From: Tetraselmis striata
Lineage: Eukaryota; Chlorophyta; Chlorodendrophyceae; Chlorodendrales; Chlorodendraceae
NCBI GenBank assembly: GCA_006384855.1
Contig: VCJN01002387.1
Coordinates: 50,132-114,131 of the forward strand
Direction: 5' to 3'
Length of the DNA stretch: 64,000 nucleotides
Below the pieces are notes generated by a model that had not been told where the DNA came from, searched no databases, and was given only the letters and a program-made list of their open reading frames with translations. This document shows, one piece after another, positions 45,641 through 57,880 of this stretch. The stretch's first letter is position 1. The number at the start of each line of letters is the position of its first letter. A program made the translations under genes and the position numbers.

Positions 45641-47286
45641 GCGATGGTCGGTGGGTTCGTATATACTGGTTCGATCGTGATGGTACGAACCCGGGTTGCG
45701 CTCAAGTGCACCTTGGAAGTATATTTAGTTCAGGCTAAACTGAATTTAGCTGAAATCAGTAGACAGAATTCAGCTGAACGGACTTCAGTAGAAGTATGTT
45801 CAGTTTAGGTATGCAGGTATCAAATTGAAATTGAAATTGAAATTGATTACAACGTAATGTGTGCTGCTCTCCACCGCCAAGACTGAGTTGCTCTCAGGGC
45901 CTGCCATCTCTTAACCATAGTAGCAGGTATCAAACTGAATTCAGGCCAGAAGATCCCCCCTTCCCAACAGCGGCGCATAGCAGTGGCAATTTTGTGCGGT
46001 TGAACATATTGTTACATGTGTGACACCACGGGACCGCCGGTATTCGACACGGGCCGAGTAGGTGCGGTAGGGAACTGGGACGAGTTGCCATCGCTACGGC
46101 GGTTAGCAGGGTGCGGGCAGCGGCACGGCCGTGGGGTGATGCCGCCGCCGCGATGTTGGCGGTCGCGTATGCTGATCCCCTCCCGATGACACCGGAACGC
46201 CACCCTCGCCGGCGTTCACTGCAGTAGGCTCCGCGGCTGGCTCCGCAGCATCCACACTCGTTGGTATCGTGCGGCAAGAGTGTATGATGTGGTGAGGCGA
46301 AAGTGGTGTGGCAGTGTGTGATGTGCGGTGCGGTTCTCATTCCAGCATATCGTGGCGTCGAGCAGCCGCCAGCCGGGAAGCATGGTCAATAGCGCCAAGG
46401 ATGACATATCGCGCTACCAAACCTATCATTCATAACATATTACACGAATTCAGATCGTTTTCCACCGTTCGTGAATATTTTGCAAATCATCGCGTCTATA
46501 ATAGCTAATCTACTGATAGGGGGCTATTCATACTATCCGCCACACACATGGGCCATATACGGTCACGCCACGTACGACACTTAATGGGCGGCAGGGAACA
46601 ATATCTCTCCGGATTACTATTCAAAGGTTGTTAGGGTTACCACCATAACCCTACCTGCATACCTATACCCGCATTCATGTATACACCCATACTCATACTG
46701 TCCACTCACTTATATACTAGCACGCTTATATACATACTGCTCATCCACCCATACGCGTAGATAGACTGCGCACATGTTACACGTGATCATGATTGCCCTC
46801 GTCAGCCATTACGCCCCGATGACTCCCTGATGACTCCAAGCCTATATGGCATATCCGAGCCTAATGCATGCGCATGCGACCGACTGCTTAGCCGATAGTT
46901 GTATAAAGCCGTGTACACCCCGGTATACTGTAACTGTCCTTTACTGCGAACCTTTTCCTTGTCTATGCTAAAGCCTCTCGCCTAGAGCTCACATAGGTAG
47001 TCAGTGCTACTGGCGGGCTCCACACTTAAAACTCATATTTCTACAGGGACTTCAGGTCGGGCGGGGTATTTAGGCCATTTCCGGGAGGCATTGAGGCTGA
47101 ACTGAATTCAGCTGAAGTTAGGATAAACAATGTGGTAAGCATCGCCGACTCTCCTATAGCTGAAGTACCCCGAACTGCATGCCCTTTAGCGCAACCCTGG
47201 TACGAACCGGCGGGGTGCGCACGCTGCTCTACTTGGCTAAGATTCATTCGTCATACCCATACGGGCTGTTGCGCGCTTACCTATAA
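45641..47286. other. No gene; simple and dispersed repeats
   Basis: TTGAAA units repeat at 45825-45846. CTGAATT/AATTCAG words alternate around 45725-45800 and 47096-47115. The part 46640-46760 is rich in CATAC and CCATA words. A dispersed repeat (47033-47215) matches 4147-4330. Confidence 0.45.
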
Positions 47287-50200
47287 TGTTTTAGTTGTTA
47301 TTCGGGTATCGTCCTCTTTCCCTCCTCCAACCCTCCTCCAAAACAAGGGTTTGTGGGGGTCGACACATGCTACCCGCGGCCTATGCGCCAAGCAGATATG
47401 ATGTGGCGGCCACAGAGCAATCACACACCTATACCGGCCGCCGCTAGTGCTTGAATTAATGCCGTACGTAGTACGGCACTACGGCTTTGGGTGCTGCACT
47501 CGACATGTCACCCAGTACCCGCCGAGTCCTATACAATCATCATCGTCAGCTAGATGGGTCCACACTCTGCGTCTTGTGCCATCCTCCGCGGCATGCACAA
47601 CACTAAATCGTGGTTTCGGACCGTGCACCCAGGGTGCTCATGCCCTCGGAAACGATACAAAACCTTCCACCCTCCTCTTGCGTTGCTCTTTCATGACAAA
47701 CTCGAGCCAAGGTTGTGCCATTTCATCCCCTTGCGGATCTCTCCCGGACGACCCCTACGATACTTCTGGCAGCGGTTCACTCACCTACCCCAAGATGGCA
47801 CACGTCGGTTGTCGATGGCGTCGAAACATCGGCCACTGCTTTTCAACGCATCGAGGCCGGACGTCGTGCGGCGGATGACGGGAGGATGACGCAGCTCATC
47901 TAGGAGCAACTTTCCATGTTCTTGGATATTCTGACAAGAGATTCATATCATGTCGGTTGTTACCGGCGAGAGGCCGACATTTTGGGAAGAAACGAGTCCC
48001 ACACCGGCGGTGCAATACAAGGACTATAATATCCGTACGTCGACCTTCGCTCTCTCGAGCGAACCCCACAGCCTTGAGTGGAGAACCACCCTCGCCACTG
48101 CTCCACCCGGTTTCGAGAACGGCTTGCCCTCCGAGAACCTGCGACGCCATGGGCTTTTCCCCATCGCCCTTGACCGCGTGCTCTAGTATATGCCTGGTAT
48201 CCCTCGTCTTCGTCAACCGGCGACAGCGGACGAGTGCCACGCCGCGAGCTATGGGGCCTTGATCGCTAGCATGGCCATCGAGTTGCGCAAATTGTGCATT
48301 GGATGCGGCGTGCGTCACCGACGACATCACGCCTACGTTTGGAATGTGAATTGATGCCGTCGTCCCCAGCATGGAGGCCGTCGACGACGGGCATAGGTTG
48401 CGCTTGGCCTACCTTTGCAAGCAATAGGACACGCGTTTGCACAACGGCGATTCTTTTGCCCCCGAGTGACGTCATCGTCCGCGAGCGTTGCCTTTGTCCC
48501 GGCACGGAGAACTTGGCATCGCCTGAACTCACCAAGCTGCTAAAGCTCTACAAGGACCGCGTCTACACCGCAAATATCGCGAGCGATGCGAAGACGTCGT
48601 TGGCTCGCCAACGTTTCGGCGGTTGCCATCGGCGCAGCGACCGCGACCGTCCGATGGCAGCGGCGGCAACCGCGACAATATAACTTCAAGATCGCTCGCC
48701 TGGAGCGCAAGGCACTTGCACCGCGGGCTGCCTTTGCCAGTGACACCGCCAACAAGGGTAAGGCACCCAGGTTACCGGCATTCCGGTATTGTAAGAATCC
48801 CTTTTCCCAAATCTCCGCTCATTATTCCTGGCCGTGTGGAATAACGATCCAGCAATGGGCCCTTGACTCAGCTCCTGCTTTAGGACTATCTATGGCTAGA
48901 CGACTATTCGGCCTAAGTCCTAAAGCCGAGGCCCCAATGGCCGACAAGGCCGAATGATGGGTGCTCCCCCGTGCCGACCCACACAATGGCGTTTAGAGGA
49001 CATGCCTATGGGTGTGCCTTTATTCCAAGCTACATTGCACATAAGCCGGCGGCATGGGCGGGACTCCTTGACAACATACCAACATGTCCGGGTCCTCAAC
49101 CTCCCACTACTCTCGCATGAGCCAACCCTTCCGACTTCAACATGGCGGCCCTTCCGCATCACGAGCGAGTCTACACCGTACCCCCCCCCCCCCTTTCCTA
49201 GCTCAATCAGCTCGACGACCTGCCACGCTAACTGTATCCATCCGCCGCCCGCACATCTCCCGGTCATGTGCAACTCGCCGAGCCATGTACTCGCGGGACG
49301 CCCGCTACGAAGTGCGCGGCTACCACAGCACCTTCCCTTCGTGGCATCCCCTTCGTGCTACACCCAACCCCGTCGTCGCCACCCAAACGACGCCGACGAC
49401 CAACCCCACGACGGCGTACGGCGCGTTTTATTTGTGTGCCCGCCGAGATACGAAGCCCCCAATTCCTCCATCGCGGACGCCGAAACGAAGCTAAGGCACC
49501 ATGGAGCGAGCTCATGCGGGGCAGCATCGAGGCCATGTATAGCACATACGTCAACATGGGCTCCAAGGTGATTCATCGATCTCATCACTACTAACCTCGC
49601 TCACGGCCATTACCTAATCCAACTACGAGGGCAAGATTCGCTGCTTCACGCCGTTCCTGAACGGCCGATACCGTTCACGTCGTGCGTGTATACGAGTACC
49701 GCCCAATATATTGCCATAAGTACTACATCCCATCGAATTACATCGAAAATAAAAAAGCGGCAAATAAGTAGATCTTTAAAGCCCGTAGAATCTTCTAGGA
49801 TGCCGCCATCTATATAGATCCGCCGTCCGGTTTTCGACTGTCCTCCCGTTTTGATCCCCAGGTATACTGCGTAACGTATGTACTATCTCACTAGCTATCT
49901 GTGAGATATTAGCACTTAAAGCAAAATGGGAAGGGGTTCCCGGGCCGATCTTACCCGACACAAATGTGCCCCCCCCCCCCCCCCCCATTAATTCGACGAT
50001 GCTCAAGAAGTCTACGTACGACCGTGGCGGATTTTTGATTGTCGTACCTGTACTCAAAATTGACATAATGGTGTATTGCACCAAGTAGTAAAAGAGCTTC
50101 GCGGCGAGTACGAGGAAATCGCGATATCGGCATTTCAAGAACGCCGTGATTCACTTACTTGTGCATCGACGAGGAAGGCATCTCACCGCTAGTCGGACTG

Positions 50201-51691
50201 CAACGAGGCAACCGACGTGCGTCCACTACCACGCCCGGTTAGCCGATTGCGGCACCATCGGTGCCGGCTCCGTGCAGCCCCACCTCTCCGCCGCCAACAC
50301 TTTCCTGCGTCACACCGGCCGCGATGACACTGCCCCCGGCAACTAGTCCTATCATCATCGACATAAAGCAAGCCAACCTTTTTAGCTCTAGCAACTCCCT
50401 GCCATTAACAAGTATATAGCCCCAACGCGCCCCCCTGCCGCGTGCGACGTCATTACCGACCTTCTAGTCGACTACCTCGACACCGCTCTTCCCACGTCTA
50501 CCACCGACTACGGCAGCCAACATCCTTGGCAGCCAACAGCGACGGCTATGTTGTGTGTTCGACGTTCATGCTATACTCCACCGGCGAGTCCATCGTCTCT
50601 TGCCGGCTCAACGACATGCCTTGGCCGTCGACGCCCACAGCATGAGACACCCTCTCATTTGTCAATGGGAGGAGGCGGGGTCATCGGAAACGTCGAGACG
50701 GCGGGTTCAAACCCATCCTTCAATTCCCGGCCACCGCCGTGTGCCGAGTGACTTGGACAGCCTTCTTCCGCCGTGCTTATTTCCCGGCCGCCGCCAAACA
50801 ACATGGTCGCTTGTGGGCACTCCCCAACGATAGCGCTACCACGCCCCTCTCGTGGAACGCCGCGACTCAGTCTCGGAGATTGGCTCACGCGGGTCATTGG
50901 CCGCATCAATCGAACCCCCCCCCGGAAGGCTCCGTGAGGACCTCGCAGTGCTTGAGTAAGGGCATTGCGTTGGGCGTAAACGCAGCCGGCGTGCCTTTCG
51001 ACCAAATCCACTAATGGGTTGGATGGGCCCGCAATTTCGCGGTGATCAACGCCTACATCGGCCCGACTACGCTCCCTTATTCCCGCGCCACCGCGCTTAT
51101 ATTCTGCTTGCGCTCCCCCACGCAAGTCCTCCGCAGCCTTCTCGGCAGCGCCCCCTCATCGTTGGGCGCCGCCCTCACCGCCGCTCTCCACACTCGTACA
51201 AATCGAGGTGGCTAATCCCCTTTGCCTACCTCCCTTTGAAATGTTTGAAGGCTCGTGTTATTGATGGGGTTTCCTATGTCAATCTCTCCTCCAAAGCAAC
51301 CCTATAGATGCGGGTGTCGACACATGCTACTCGCGGCCTCTGCGCCACGCAAATTTGACGTGGCGGTCACACAACATTCCCACACGTGTATTGGCGGCAT
51401 CAATTCAAATTGGTGCTTGGATTAATGCGGCCGTACTAACACATCACTTTGCGTGCCGCACTCGACGGGTTCATCGGTCGTCACCCCGGTACCCGCGCGG
51501 ACGAGTCCTATAAAATCATCATCGTCTGCTAGGTGGGACCACCCTCGTAGTTTTGTGCCGGCCTCCTACCTGCACAACCCGCCCTCCCGCCCTTTTTGTG
51601 GGTTTTTGGCGCAAGCCCCCAACCCTTCCCGTGTAAGCAAGCATGCGCATACGTCGGCTATTCTCGGTTGAGCCTACCTCCCTTTGAAATG
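47287..51691 (+). mobile_element. Old diverged YR element with split direct repeats (4.4 kb)
   Basis: A1 begins near 47287 (ATGTTTTAGTTGTTATTC) and aligns with A2 from about 51240 through GTCGACACATGCTAC, GCGGCCT(A/C)TGCGCCA and ATCATCATCGTC. A2 holds TATAAAATC at about 51509. B1 (51223-51243) and B2 (51672-51691) share GCCTACCTCCCTTTGAAAT. The A2 start (CTTTGAAATGTTT, then ATGGGGTTTCCT) resembles the young element's B1-A2 junction, so they belong to one superfamily. A recombinase fossil lies at 50146-51130. Between 47.6 and 50.1 kb I see decayed ORFs but no RT motif. A 19-bp hairpin TGCCGTAC-GTA-GTACGGCA is at 47460-47478 in A1 only. Confidence 0.65.
50146..51130 (+). pseudogene. Tyrosine recombinase fossil
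   Basis: LADCGTIGAGSVQPHLSAAN (about 50247-50306) corresponds to the core-binding motif of the young copy. CSTFMLYSTGESIVSCRLND (about 50561-50620) corresponds to the first catalytic segment with Arg replaced by Thr. SQCLSKGIALGVNAAGVPFD (about 50947-51006) corresponds to the His-x-x-Arg segment with both residues lost. A stop at 51011-51013 separates it from WVGWARNFAVINAYI with a candidate nucleophile Tyr. Frames change several times. Clearly inactive. Confidence 0.65.
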
Positions 51692-51918
51692 TGGTTGGCT
51701 GGCGGGTTGGCGGGCGGGCTGCTGACCGGGGCGATGTTCGGTGTACCTCGTACTGGTTGTCTTGCGTGTGCGGATCTAGGAGATGCATGGGCGTGCGGTA
51801 GGACGCTAACGTACTGTTGGACGATGTCTGGCCTAGTCCCGGGGACGCTCTTTTGGGTTCGGCTTGGATTCTGCGTGGGTGCGCGATGTAAATAATGGAA
51901 AGCACTTGTAGCACGGCG

Positions 51919-52112
51919 ATCCAACACTATTGGAAATTCCGTCCCTGGCCTTCAATTAGTCTTGCAGAATGCTTCGGCAATTTGCTTGATGACTATGACA
52001 GAGCGTCGCCTACCCAGGGCTTTCCGTAACTAGGTTGCTGCCCAAACGGCCGTCGTAGAGACGCTGCAAGGGTTACACTGGTGCCAGTTCTGTCCCGGAG
52101 GCGAAAAAAAAG
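51919..52112 (+). mobile_element. LINE 3'-end fragment
   Basis: This aligns with 35911-36113 of the LINE, including GGCCTTCAATTAGTCTTGCA, TTTGCTTGATGACTAT, AGAGACGCTGCAAG and the end GCCAGTTCTGTCCCGGAGGC followed by GA and an A-run. It is 5'-truncated. Confidence 0.75.
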
Positions 52113-52342
52113 GCCGATTTCCTCATCGCATTGATTTGGTACGAGGAGCAAATAGCGACTATGTTTATTTATTCCTCGTTCGCAGTGACTCGGTACGAGG
52201 AATTGGTTTCCTCGTATAGATAGGTAGTGACTGCGGCGTACGTATTGGCACGGTGCTCGTCGCAGGCATCGCCGATCGATAGGTAGCCCCCTGCGGTAGG
52301 CCGAGATCCCGGCCACAGATAGCGAATTCCTCATCACATTAA

Positions 52343-53161
52343 GGCCAGTGAGATTTAATTGTCGGTTTTAGGTCCCCCCCCCCCCCCCCCCTCCGATTTG
52401 CCCCCCCCCCCCCCCCCCCCCCTCCAGAAATTCTGTAGCTGGGTAATATTCTATTTTAAAGTACTGTGCACCGTACTGCCAGCCCGCAAACTGCGTTACA
52501 AGCGCCAGTGTGTTCAGTTTAGGGATGGTTGAGGGCCGCCGTCGCTTTCGCCCCGAGCCTGTGACTATGTCCTCGTGGTCCACGCACACCATCGTCACTT
52601 GCTCCACGAGATCAAAGGACAGCTCCGGGTCTATATATGTACTTCGCCACATGCCGCATCAGCTCAGAGCAAGTGTGTGCTTGTAGCCAGTGCTCGTCAA
52701 AGACATGCAGCGCTGCCCTCCCACCGAGTAGCCTGCCATCCCATGTCACGGCCACTTTCACAGTGCAGTTGGCGTTGCTTGCCTTCGCGCCGTTGGTACT
52801 AGCTCGACGACGCGGCCGCTTACGGACCCCTCCGGCGCTAGGAACTGGCACATGTTGGTGTAATGGTGTTTCCTGCTCAGGGTTGCGCACCGGCAGATAT
52901 GCATGCAGCTGCATGCAGCGGCGTGGAGGTGGCGGCGCGTACATACCCACACTACTCTGCGTGAGTGTGCGCACAACAACAGTTGGCCATGTAACCATTT
53001 TAAACATACATATTTACAATATTTGGCCCGGTTGCAGTAATGTTGGGAAGTACTGCCAATGTACTGGCTACACAATTATCGGGGGGATACTGAATAAATC
53101 CCCCCCCCTCCGATTTCGGCCAGAAAAGGACCCTAAAACCGAAAATTAAATCTCACTGGCC
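52343..53161. mobile_element. TIR DNA transposon T2 (819 bp)
   Basis: The ends are near-perfect inverted repeats: GGCCAGTGAGATTTAATT then (G/T)TCGGTTTTAGG, with one mismatch and one gap over 33 bp. The left flank is TAA and the right flank AAA. The minus strand encodes VAVTWDGRLLGGRAALHVF, ELMRHVAKYI and DPELSFDLVEQVTMVCVDHE, then SGRKRRRPS. An extra TA in the ATATATA at about 52636-52643 puts the last two in different frames. Two C-runs lie inside the left end. Same family as T1. The protein is unrecognised and no transposase is present. Confidence 0.75.
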
Positions 53162-53989
53162 AAATCCTTATTCGCTACGAGTAGCGACCACAGAATATCG
53201 ACGTCGCGGCGACCTCGCGACCAGCGCCGAAGCGGGTGCCGCAAGCCGGGTCATTCGTATTACTGTATTTACACTACCATACCTGTAGCGAATAACTTAC
53301 ATAAACTTATGCTACAGCAGTAGTCACCAAAGCATTTTAAATGAAAACATGAATGATAATAATAGTATACGGTAACTTTGTGTAAGACATACATCCCAAT
53401 GGTAGTATTATTCAGGAGATGTGTATACATATCAGCATTCATTGCGGACATGTGTGCAGCATGGCATTAATATTCGAAAATAACGATGTCAGATAGGTGG
53501 AATCGTGCGACCTGTTGAAATCCGTTTAAACGGCTACTTCAACGACATGCAACATCATACATCACACTGCCGTTTGTGCTACACACTAGCTAGGGAGTTG
53601 TACTGCGGAACGTCTAGTTATAAAGGGCTGTATGAGGAAACTCGTTTCTGCCTACAGTCTGCATTATTGTCCTGCGCAGCAGTCTACACCAGGGGGCAGC
53701 GCTTCCTACACCAGCCAGGAGGTAAACCGCGACCAGTAACCATCGTCTGGCATATCCTACCTGTGCAACCACATGCTAAATCGTTCAGCCTGCAGCAAGT
53801 CATCAATCAGAATGATGCCGCGAAATGATCAATCACCATGCATCGTCACGTACCCGCTGTGCGCAGCCAAGCCCGTGCTGGCACAGCTGCAGGTGGGCGC
53901 TGAGCAGCAGGTAGGGTTTCGGAGAAAGCAACATATACACAATATATCTTATATAAAGTTAAATGAGATATAAGATGCCAGCGGGTCTC
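53162..53989. other. No gene recognised
   Basis: AT-richer sequence with short ORFs only. I see no motif, repeat or RNA gene here. Confidence 0.4.
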
Positions 53990-54190
53990 GGCTTGCGTGC
54001 ATGGTACCCTGGGCGGCATTCTCTGTGCCGGTGTGCAGATGGCCAAGTCTGATGCGTGTGCTCGTGCCCACTCTGCGTCTTCTCATGTTACTGCTTCCAC
54101 CCGCAGTCGCTGTAGAGACCTTTCTGATTGCCTTTTATTTTGGTGATTTCCGATATCGCCTTCTGCTGCTAGCTCATGTAATTATATAAG
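53990..54190 (+). mobile_element. Truncated 3' end of the first RT element
   Basis: This aligns over about 190 bp with 3250-3440: GCATGGTACCCTGGGCGGCA, GTGCAGATGGCCAAGTC, CTCATGTTACTGCTTCCA, then GCTAGCTCATGTAATTATAT at the end. It encodes the same C-terminal frame. The sequence from 54191 to 54923 holds no gene I can support. Confidence 0.75.
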
Positions 54191-54923
54191 ATGCCACATA
54201 AATCAAAAGAGAGAAAGACCATGGCATGTATGGCAATTTCGAATGCGGCGTTCGCACCTATCAACTTCCTTTTCGACATTGTGGCATGTGCTGCCTGTGG
54301 CATCGTGCACGATATACTACATACACCTAATGCAGAGCGGCCGCATGCAACATTTTATGGCGCTGTTGTGCTGCACTTTGGCCATGTGAGCCTGGCGTTG
54401 CGATTCATCTGCTGTGTACATACCTGCATTACTACCTTGGATAAATATGATGGGCTCACTCATACGGCGGGTAAAATAACACTGCGTTATTTGGTTTGAT
54501 TATGCACCACTGCGCACAGCGTTGCATACTAACGCCGCAGCATCGATTATGTATAAAGTTCATATGTGTTCAAGCATTGTTTCCTTTTCGGGCGATCGCA
54601 GGTGTCCGATTACGGCGGCTTGCGGCTCGCACACCTTCTAGCGTGCCGCTGACTCGACGGGTGGTGCCCGCCACTGCCATATCCACACGCTGTCTATTCC
54701 CTATTGCCAGGCGACGCCGGTCATTTCTGCGCGACGATGGCCTGCCCCGTTTGTGGCTGCGCTTGCTGCTTTCCGATGTCAATCGCGCAGCGAATCATGT
54801 CTCCGAGCAAGCGCGCAGCATGAAGAAACATGCACCAGAGCTCGGGGCGATGGGGGCGGCCCAAGTGCGGGTCGATGGATAAGCCTGGAAGTCGGCTTTG
54901 AATAGGGGCGCATAGCGCCAGGT

Positions 54924-56306
54924 CTACAGGGGGCCGCAGGGACGGCCCCGCAGAGTCCCCAGCTTGGTCTTGTACACCGAGAAGTTGAGGAAGCCCTCCT
55001 CCGCGCCCCGCAGGAAGCGGACGTCCTCGTCGCAGAAGCGCACCTCGTTGGCGCCCCTCCGGATAAAGTCGTACGTCTCGGAGAACTCCGCAGGCCCGAT
55101 GTTGAGCGGTGCGTTGAAGTGCGCCGGCACGACGCGCTCAAAGTCCCACTGCTTCACCTTGTCCACCCACCGCAGCGTCGCGCCGCCGTCGCCGCCCCGC
55201 GAGAGAATGATCTGGAGGATGGTGAAGATGGTGGGCTTGCCGTTGGCGCTGTAGGCCTCAAAGGACACCTTCACCGCCTCCTCCCGCCAGGTGAAGGGAG
55301 CCCAGCCGCCCCAGCCGAGCGGGTAGCCGGGGGTCTTCAGGGCCTCCAGGATTGGGCCGGGGCCGAGGTTGGTGTCGGCGCAGCCGGGACTGCGTAAGGC
55401 GGCCATCATCGGGCGGACATTCAGCGGCGGAAGGAATAAGAAGGGAACATGTACGGTGGGTCTGGAGCGTACAAGTGGAGAAAGGAACAGCTTCTTGCGC
55501 ATGTAGGGATCAGGGAAAGGGGGGGGGGGGGGGGACACGATGCAACCCGATGCAAAAAGAGCCCTATGAAGCGCGTGATTGCATCCCCCCCCCCGATCGC
55601 TTCCAGCAGGGGGCTACTCACAGGAAGAAGTTGGAGAGGATGACGATGCGCCTCCAGCCCTTGCGACGCGCCTCGGGCGAGTCCTCCACCACCTCGTCCT
55701 TGCTGTCGCGCGCGTGGAAGAGCAGGGCGCGCGTGTACTCCGGGTCGGACGTGAGGATGGGCGGCGGGTCGTCTGTGACGGCGGAGATGGCGTCGCACAC
55801 CAGCAGCGTCTTGGAGGGCGCGTGGAAGAAGGCGGCGTCCTGGTACTCGGACCCCGGGCCGGGCTTGACGGTGAGCACCTGCGCGCGTGTGCAGGGCAGC
55901 GCAACATCGGCTCCGCATGCATACCTGCGGGCACAACCCCTCTGCTCGGCCCACTCTCCATTGCTTTGTGTGTGTGTGTGTGTGTGCTCCCGCGCACACA
56001 ATGGTCTTCATTATCAATACTGCCACCCTCTCTTCACATTAATTAGCTGCGAAAATCTATGTGGCAATGTGTATAATAGTCCTCGTGGTAGTGCCGATAT
56101 TATACGGTTCTGGATTAGCAGTCGCGGCGATGCTATTTATAAGTACATATATGTTGATGAGATGGCACGCTGCCAGGTGCAGCGCTGGTTTAGGCAGGTG
56201 ATGTTTGCGGGGCCGAAAAAGGCAGGGGTGAAGGGAAAGGGGACGTAAGGGTCCGAGGGGGCGTTGGGTGGAGGGTTTCCCCTCTTAGGCGCAGCCGGGG
56301 GTGGGT

Positions 56307-56340
<34 letters not shown>

Positions 56341-57125
56341 ACCAGGTGCTGCAGCTCCCCGCCCCACAGGCCCTCCGCGTCCTCGCTGCTCTCCGGCAGC
56401 GGCTTGGTCCAGCGGGGCAGGCCCAGGAACAGCGAGGGCAGTGGCACCGGGAAGGAGTACTGCCGATCGCAGGCGTAGAACTCGGCCGCCGGGAACTTGC
56501 GCGCGAATGGGCCGGCGTTGACCTTGTGCTCCACCGCGACGGAGGGCAGCACGATGAAGCGCACGGGCCCGTGCTCGTCGATCAGCGGTTGCAGCAGCGC
56601 GAGGCACTCCTCCGTGGGCGCCACCGGAGCGTACACGAACAGGCCGCCGCCCTGCAGCGCGATTACCGTCATGCGCAGGTTGACGGTGACGTAGTAGATG
56701 CCGAGGCACTGGTCGAAGGTCCACACGCCGGGCCCCGCCTCTGCGCGCACCGTCTTCTTCTTCGAGAACGGTGCCACCGGCAGGGCCAGCCGCAGCGGCC
56801 ACTGCGACTCGCTCCCGATCGCTGCCCGCGCGGGTGTGCCGGGCGCCGACACCGACGCCGCGGTGGCCAGGGCTCCCGCCAGAAGCTGCCTACGGCCCGA
56901 TGCCGGGGAGGCGTAGGAGGAAGAGGAGGAGGAGGACGAGAGGGTGGGGGAGGAGGAGAGGCTATCGAGCGAGTTCTGGTAGCGCTCCGGCTCTTCCTGT
57001 TCGGCGCCCGCTCGTGCCACCGCCACCGACATCTGTGCCCGCCCCGCCCGCCCGACCTGCAGCCTCCCCGGCCTCGCCGACTGGCGCGAGCCGGGGCACG
57101 GCCCGGCCGCCAGGGACCTCGCCAT
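54924..57125 (-). CDS. DUF4336 domain protein, plastid/thylakoid-targeted, about 525 aa
   Basis: Exons (descending): 57125-56343, 55878-55622, 55461-54924. Both introns are GT-AG and the phases agree, giving 526 codons with stop. The N-terminus is Arg/Ser/Ala-rich like a chloroplast transit peptide. It is followed by GRRQLLAGALATAASVSAPG and ARA|A, a twin-arginine lumen-type leader. The mature part carries the DUF4336 signature: VWTFDQCLGIYYVTVNLRMT, GGGLFVYAPVAPTEECLALL, GPVRFIVLPSVAVEHKVNAG, YSFPVPLPSLFLGLP, SKTLLVCDAISAVTDDPP, PEARRKGWRRIVI and WDFERVVPAHFNAPLN. DUF4336 is related to metallo-beta-lactamase-like folds; its biochemical role is not established. I chose the ATG at 57125 because the longer reading starts with a GTG. 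Intron 1 begins GTTG directly followed by a C-run of about 30; a (GT)n microsatellite lies in it at 55964-55986. Confidence 0.88.
55964..55986. repeat. GT dinucleotide microsatellite
   Basis: About eleven GT units lie within intron 1 of the DUF4336 gene. Confidence 0.9.
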
Positions 57126-57657
57126 CAGGGCCGGCGTCGCTCTCACTCCCCGCTACCTGTCACTCCACTCGTCGAGTCTATTTTGCTCAATGCGGCGGCA
57201 GCGACCTCCGCCGCCCTCAAGCTGACGCTCCGCCTCCTCGGTGGCTTCCAGCTCTGCCGCGTCGATGTTACAGATACACAACTGGCGCTCAGGGTCTGGC
57301 TAGCAAGCTGTGTCTACTGCACGTGTCTTAATATCCTCGAGCAGCAACTCTTGCTGAGCAGCGCGCGTCGTCGCAGCGTTGAACTTTTTGGTTACAGGGA
57401 GAGCGTCCAGAGAATGCAGCGTCGCAGCGTCGCAGCGATGCTGAGCAGCGTATCGTCGTGGGGGTGACGAGGATCGAAACGCGATATGATGGCGCGCCGC
57501 CGCGGCATCCGCAGCACCGATGAAATCAAAAACAAATATTAATCCATGTAGTTGCTACTGAAGGTACATCAGTACAGGGGAACTGATGCCCTTTTTGTAA
57601 TTCACACCAGTACAGGTACCGGTTTCCGATATATCGGGCGGCGCGTGTCCGGCGCTG
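57126..57657. other. Upstream region of the DUF4336 gene, no gene
   Basis: GTCGCAGCGTCGCAGCG-type short repeats lie near 57415-57440. I do not see a clear TATA box. This stretch should hold the promoter of the minus-strand gene. Confidence 0.4.
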
Positions 57658-57880
57658 GGTTTAAAGTACAGTTCGCCCCGGGACATCGGCCGAAGCCGCC
57701 TCAGCACTTGACCTCTTGCGCCGACTGCAGTCGTAGGTCTGGCATAGCCCTTGCCCTTGCCCTAGACTAGCATTGCGTCATTCGAACCCCGAAGGGCTAA
57801 TGCATCAACCGGCCGGGGCGGGTAAATAAACCCGGGCCGGGACACGCCGGGCCGACGATATTGCCGAAGTCCATCTAGGA
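57658..57880 (+). repeat. SINE-like dispersed repeat, direct copy
   Basis: This pairs as an inverted copy with 59035-59215: GTTCGCCCCGGG(A/T)CATCGG, CCGAAGCCGCC, CACTTGACCTC, GGCCTAATGCATCAA-like words, and GACGATATTGCC at the end. It contains a GGGGTTCGAAT word (complement strand) like a pol III B box. A further short piece is at 58035-58065. Confidence 0.6.

Noticed and set aside
48954-49571. 205-codon ORF inside the old YR element as Gag or RT
   Set aside because: Pro/Ser/His-rich in all frames, no zinc knuckle and no RT motif; left as undefined interior of the element.
56301-57467. Plus-strand ORF of 388 codons
   Set aside because: Antisense of the DUF4336 first exon, opened by a G-run at its start; no protein family features.
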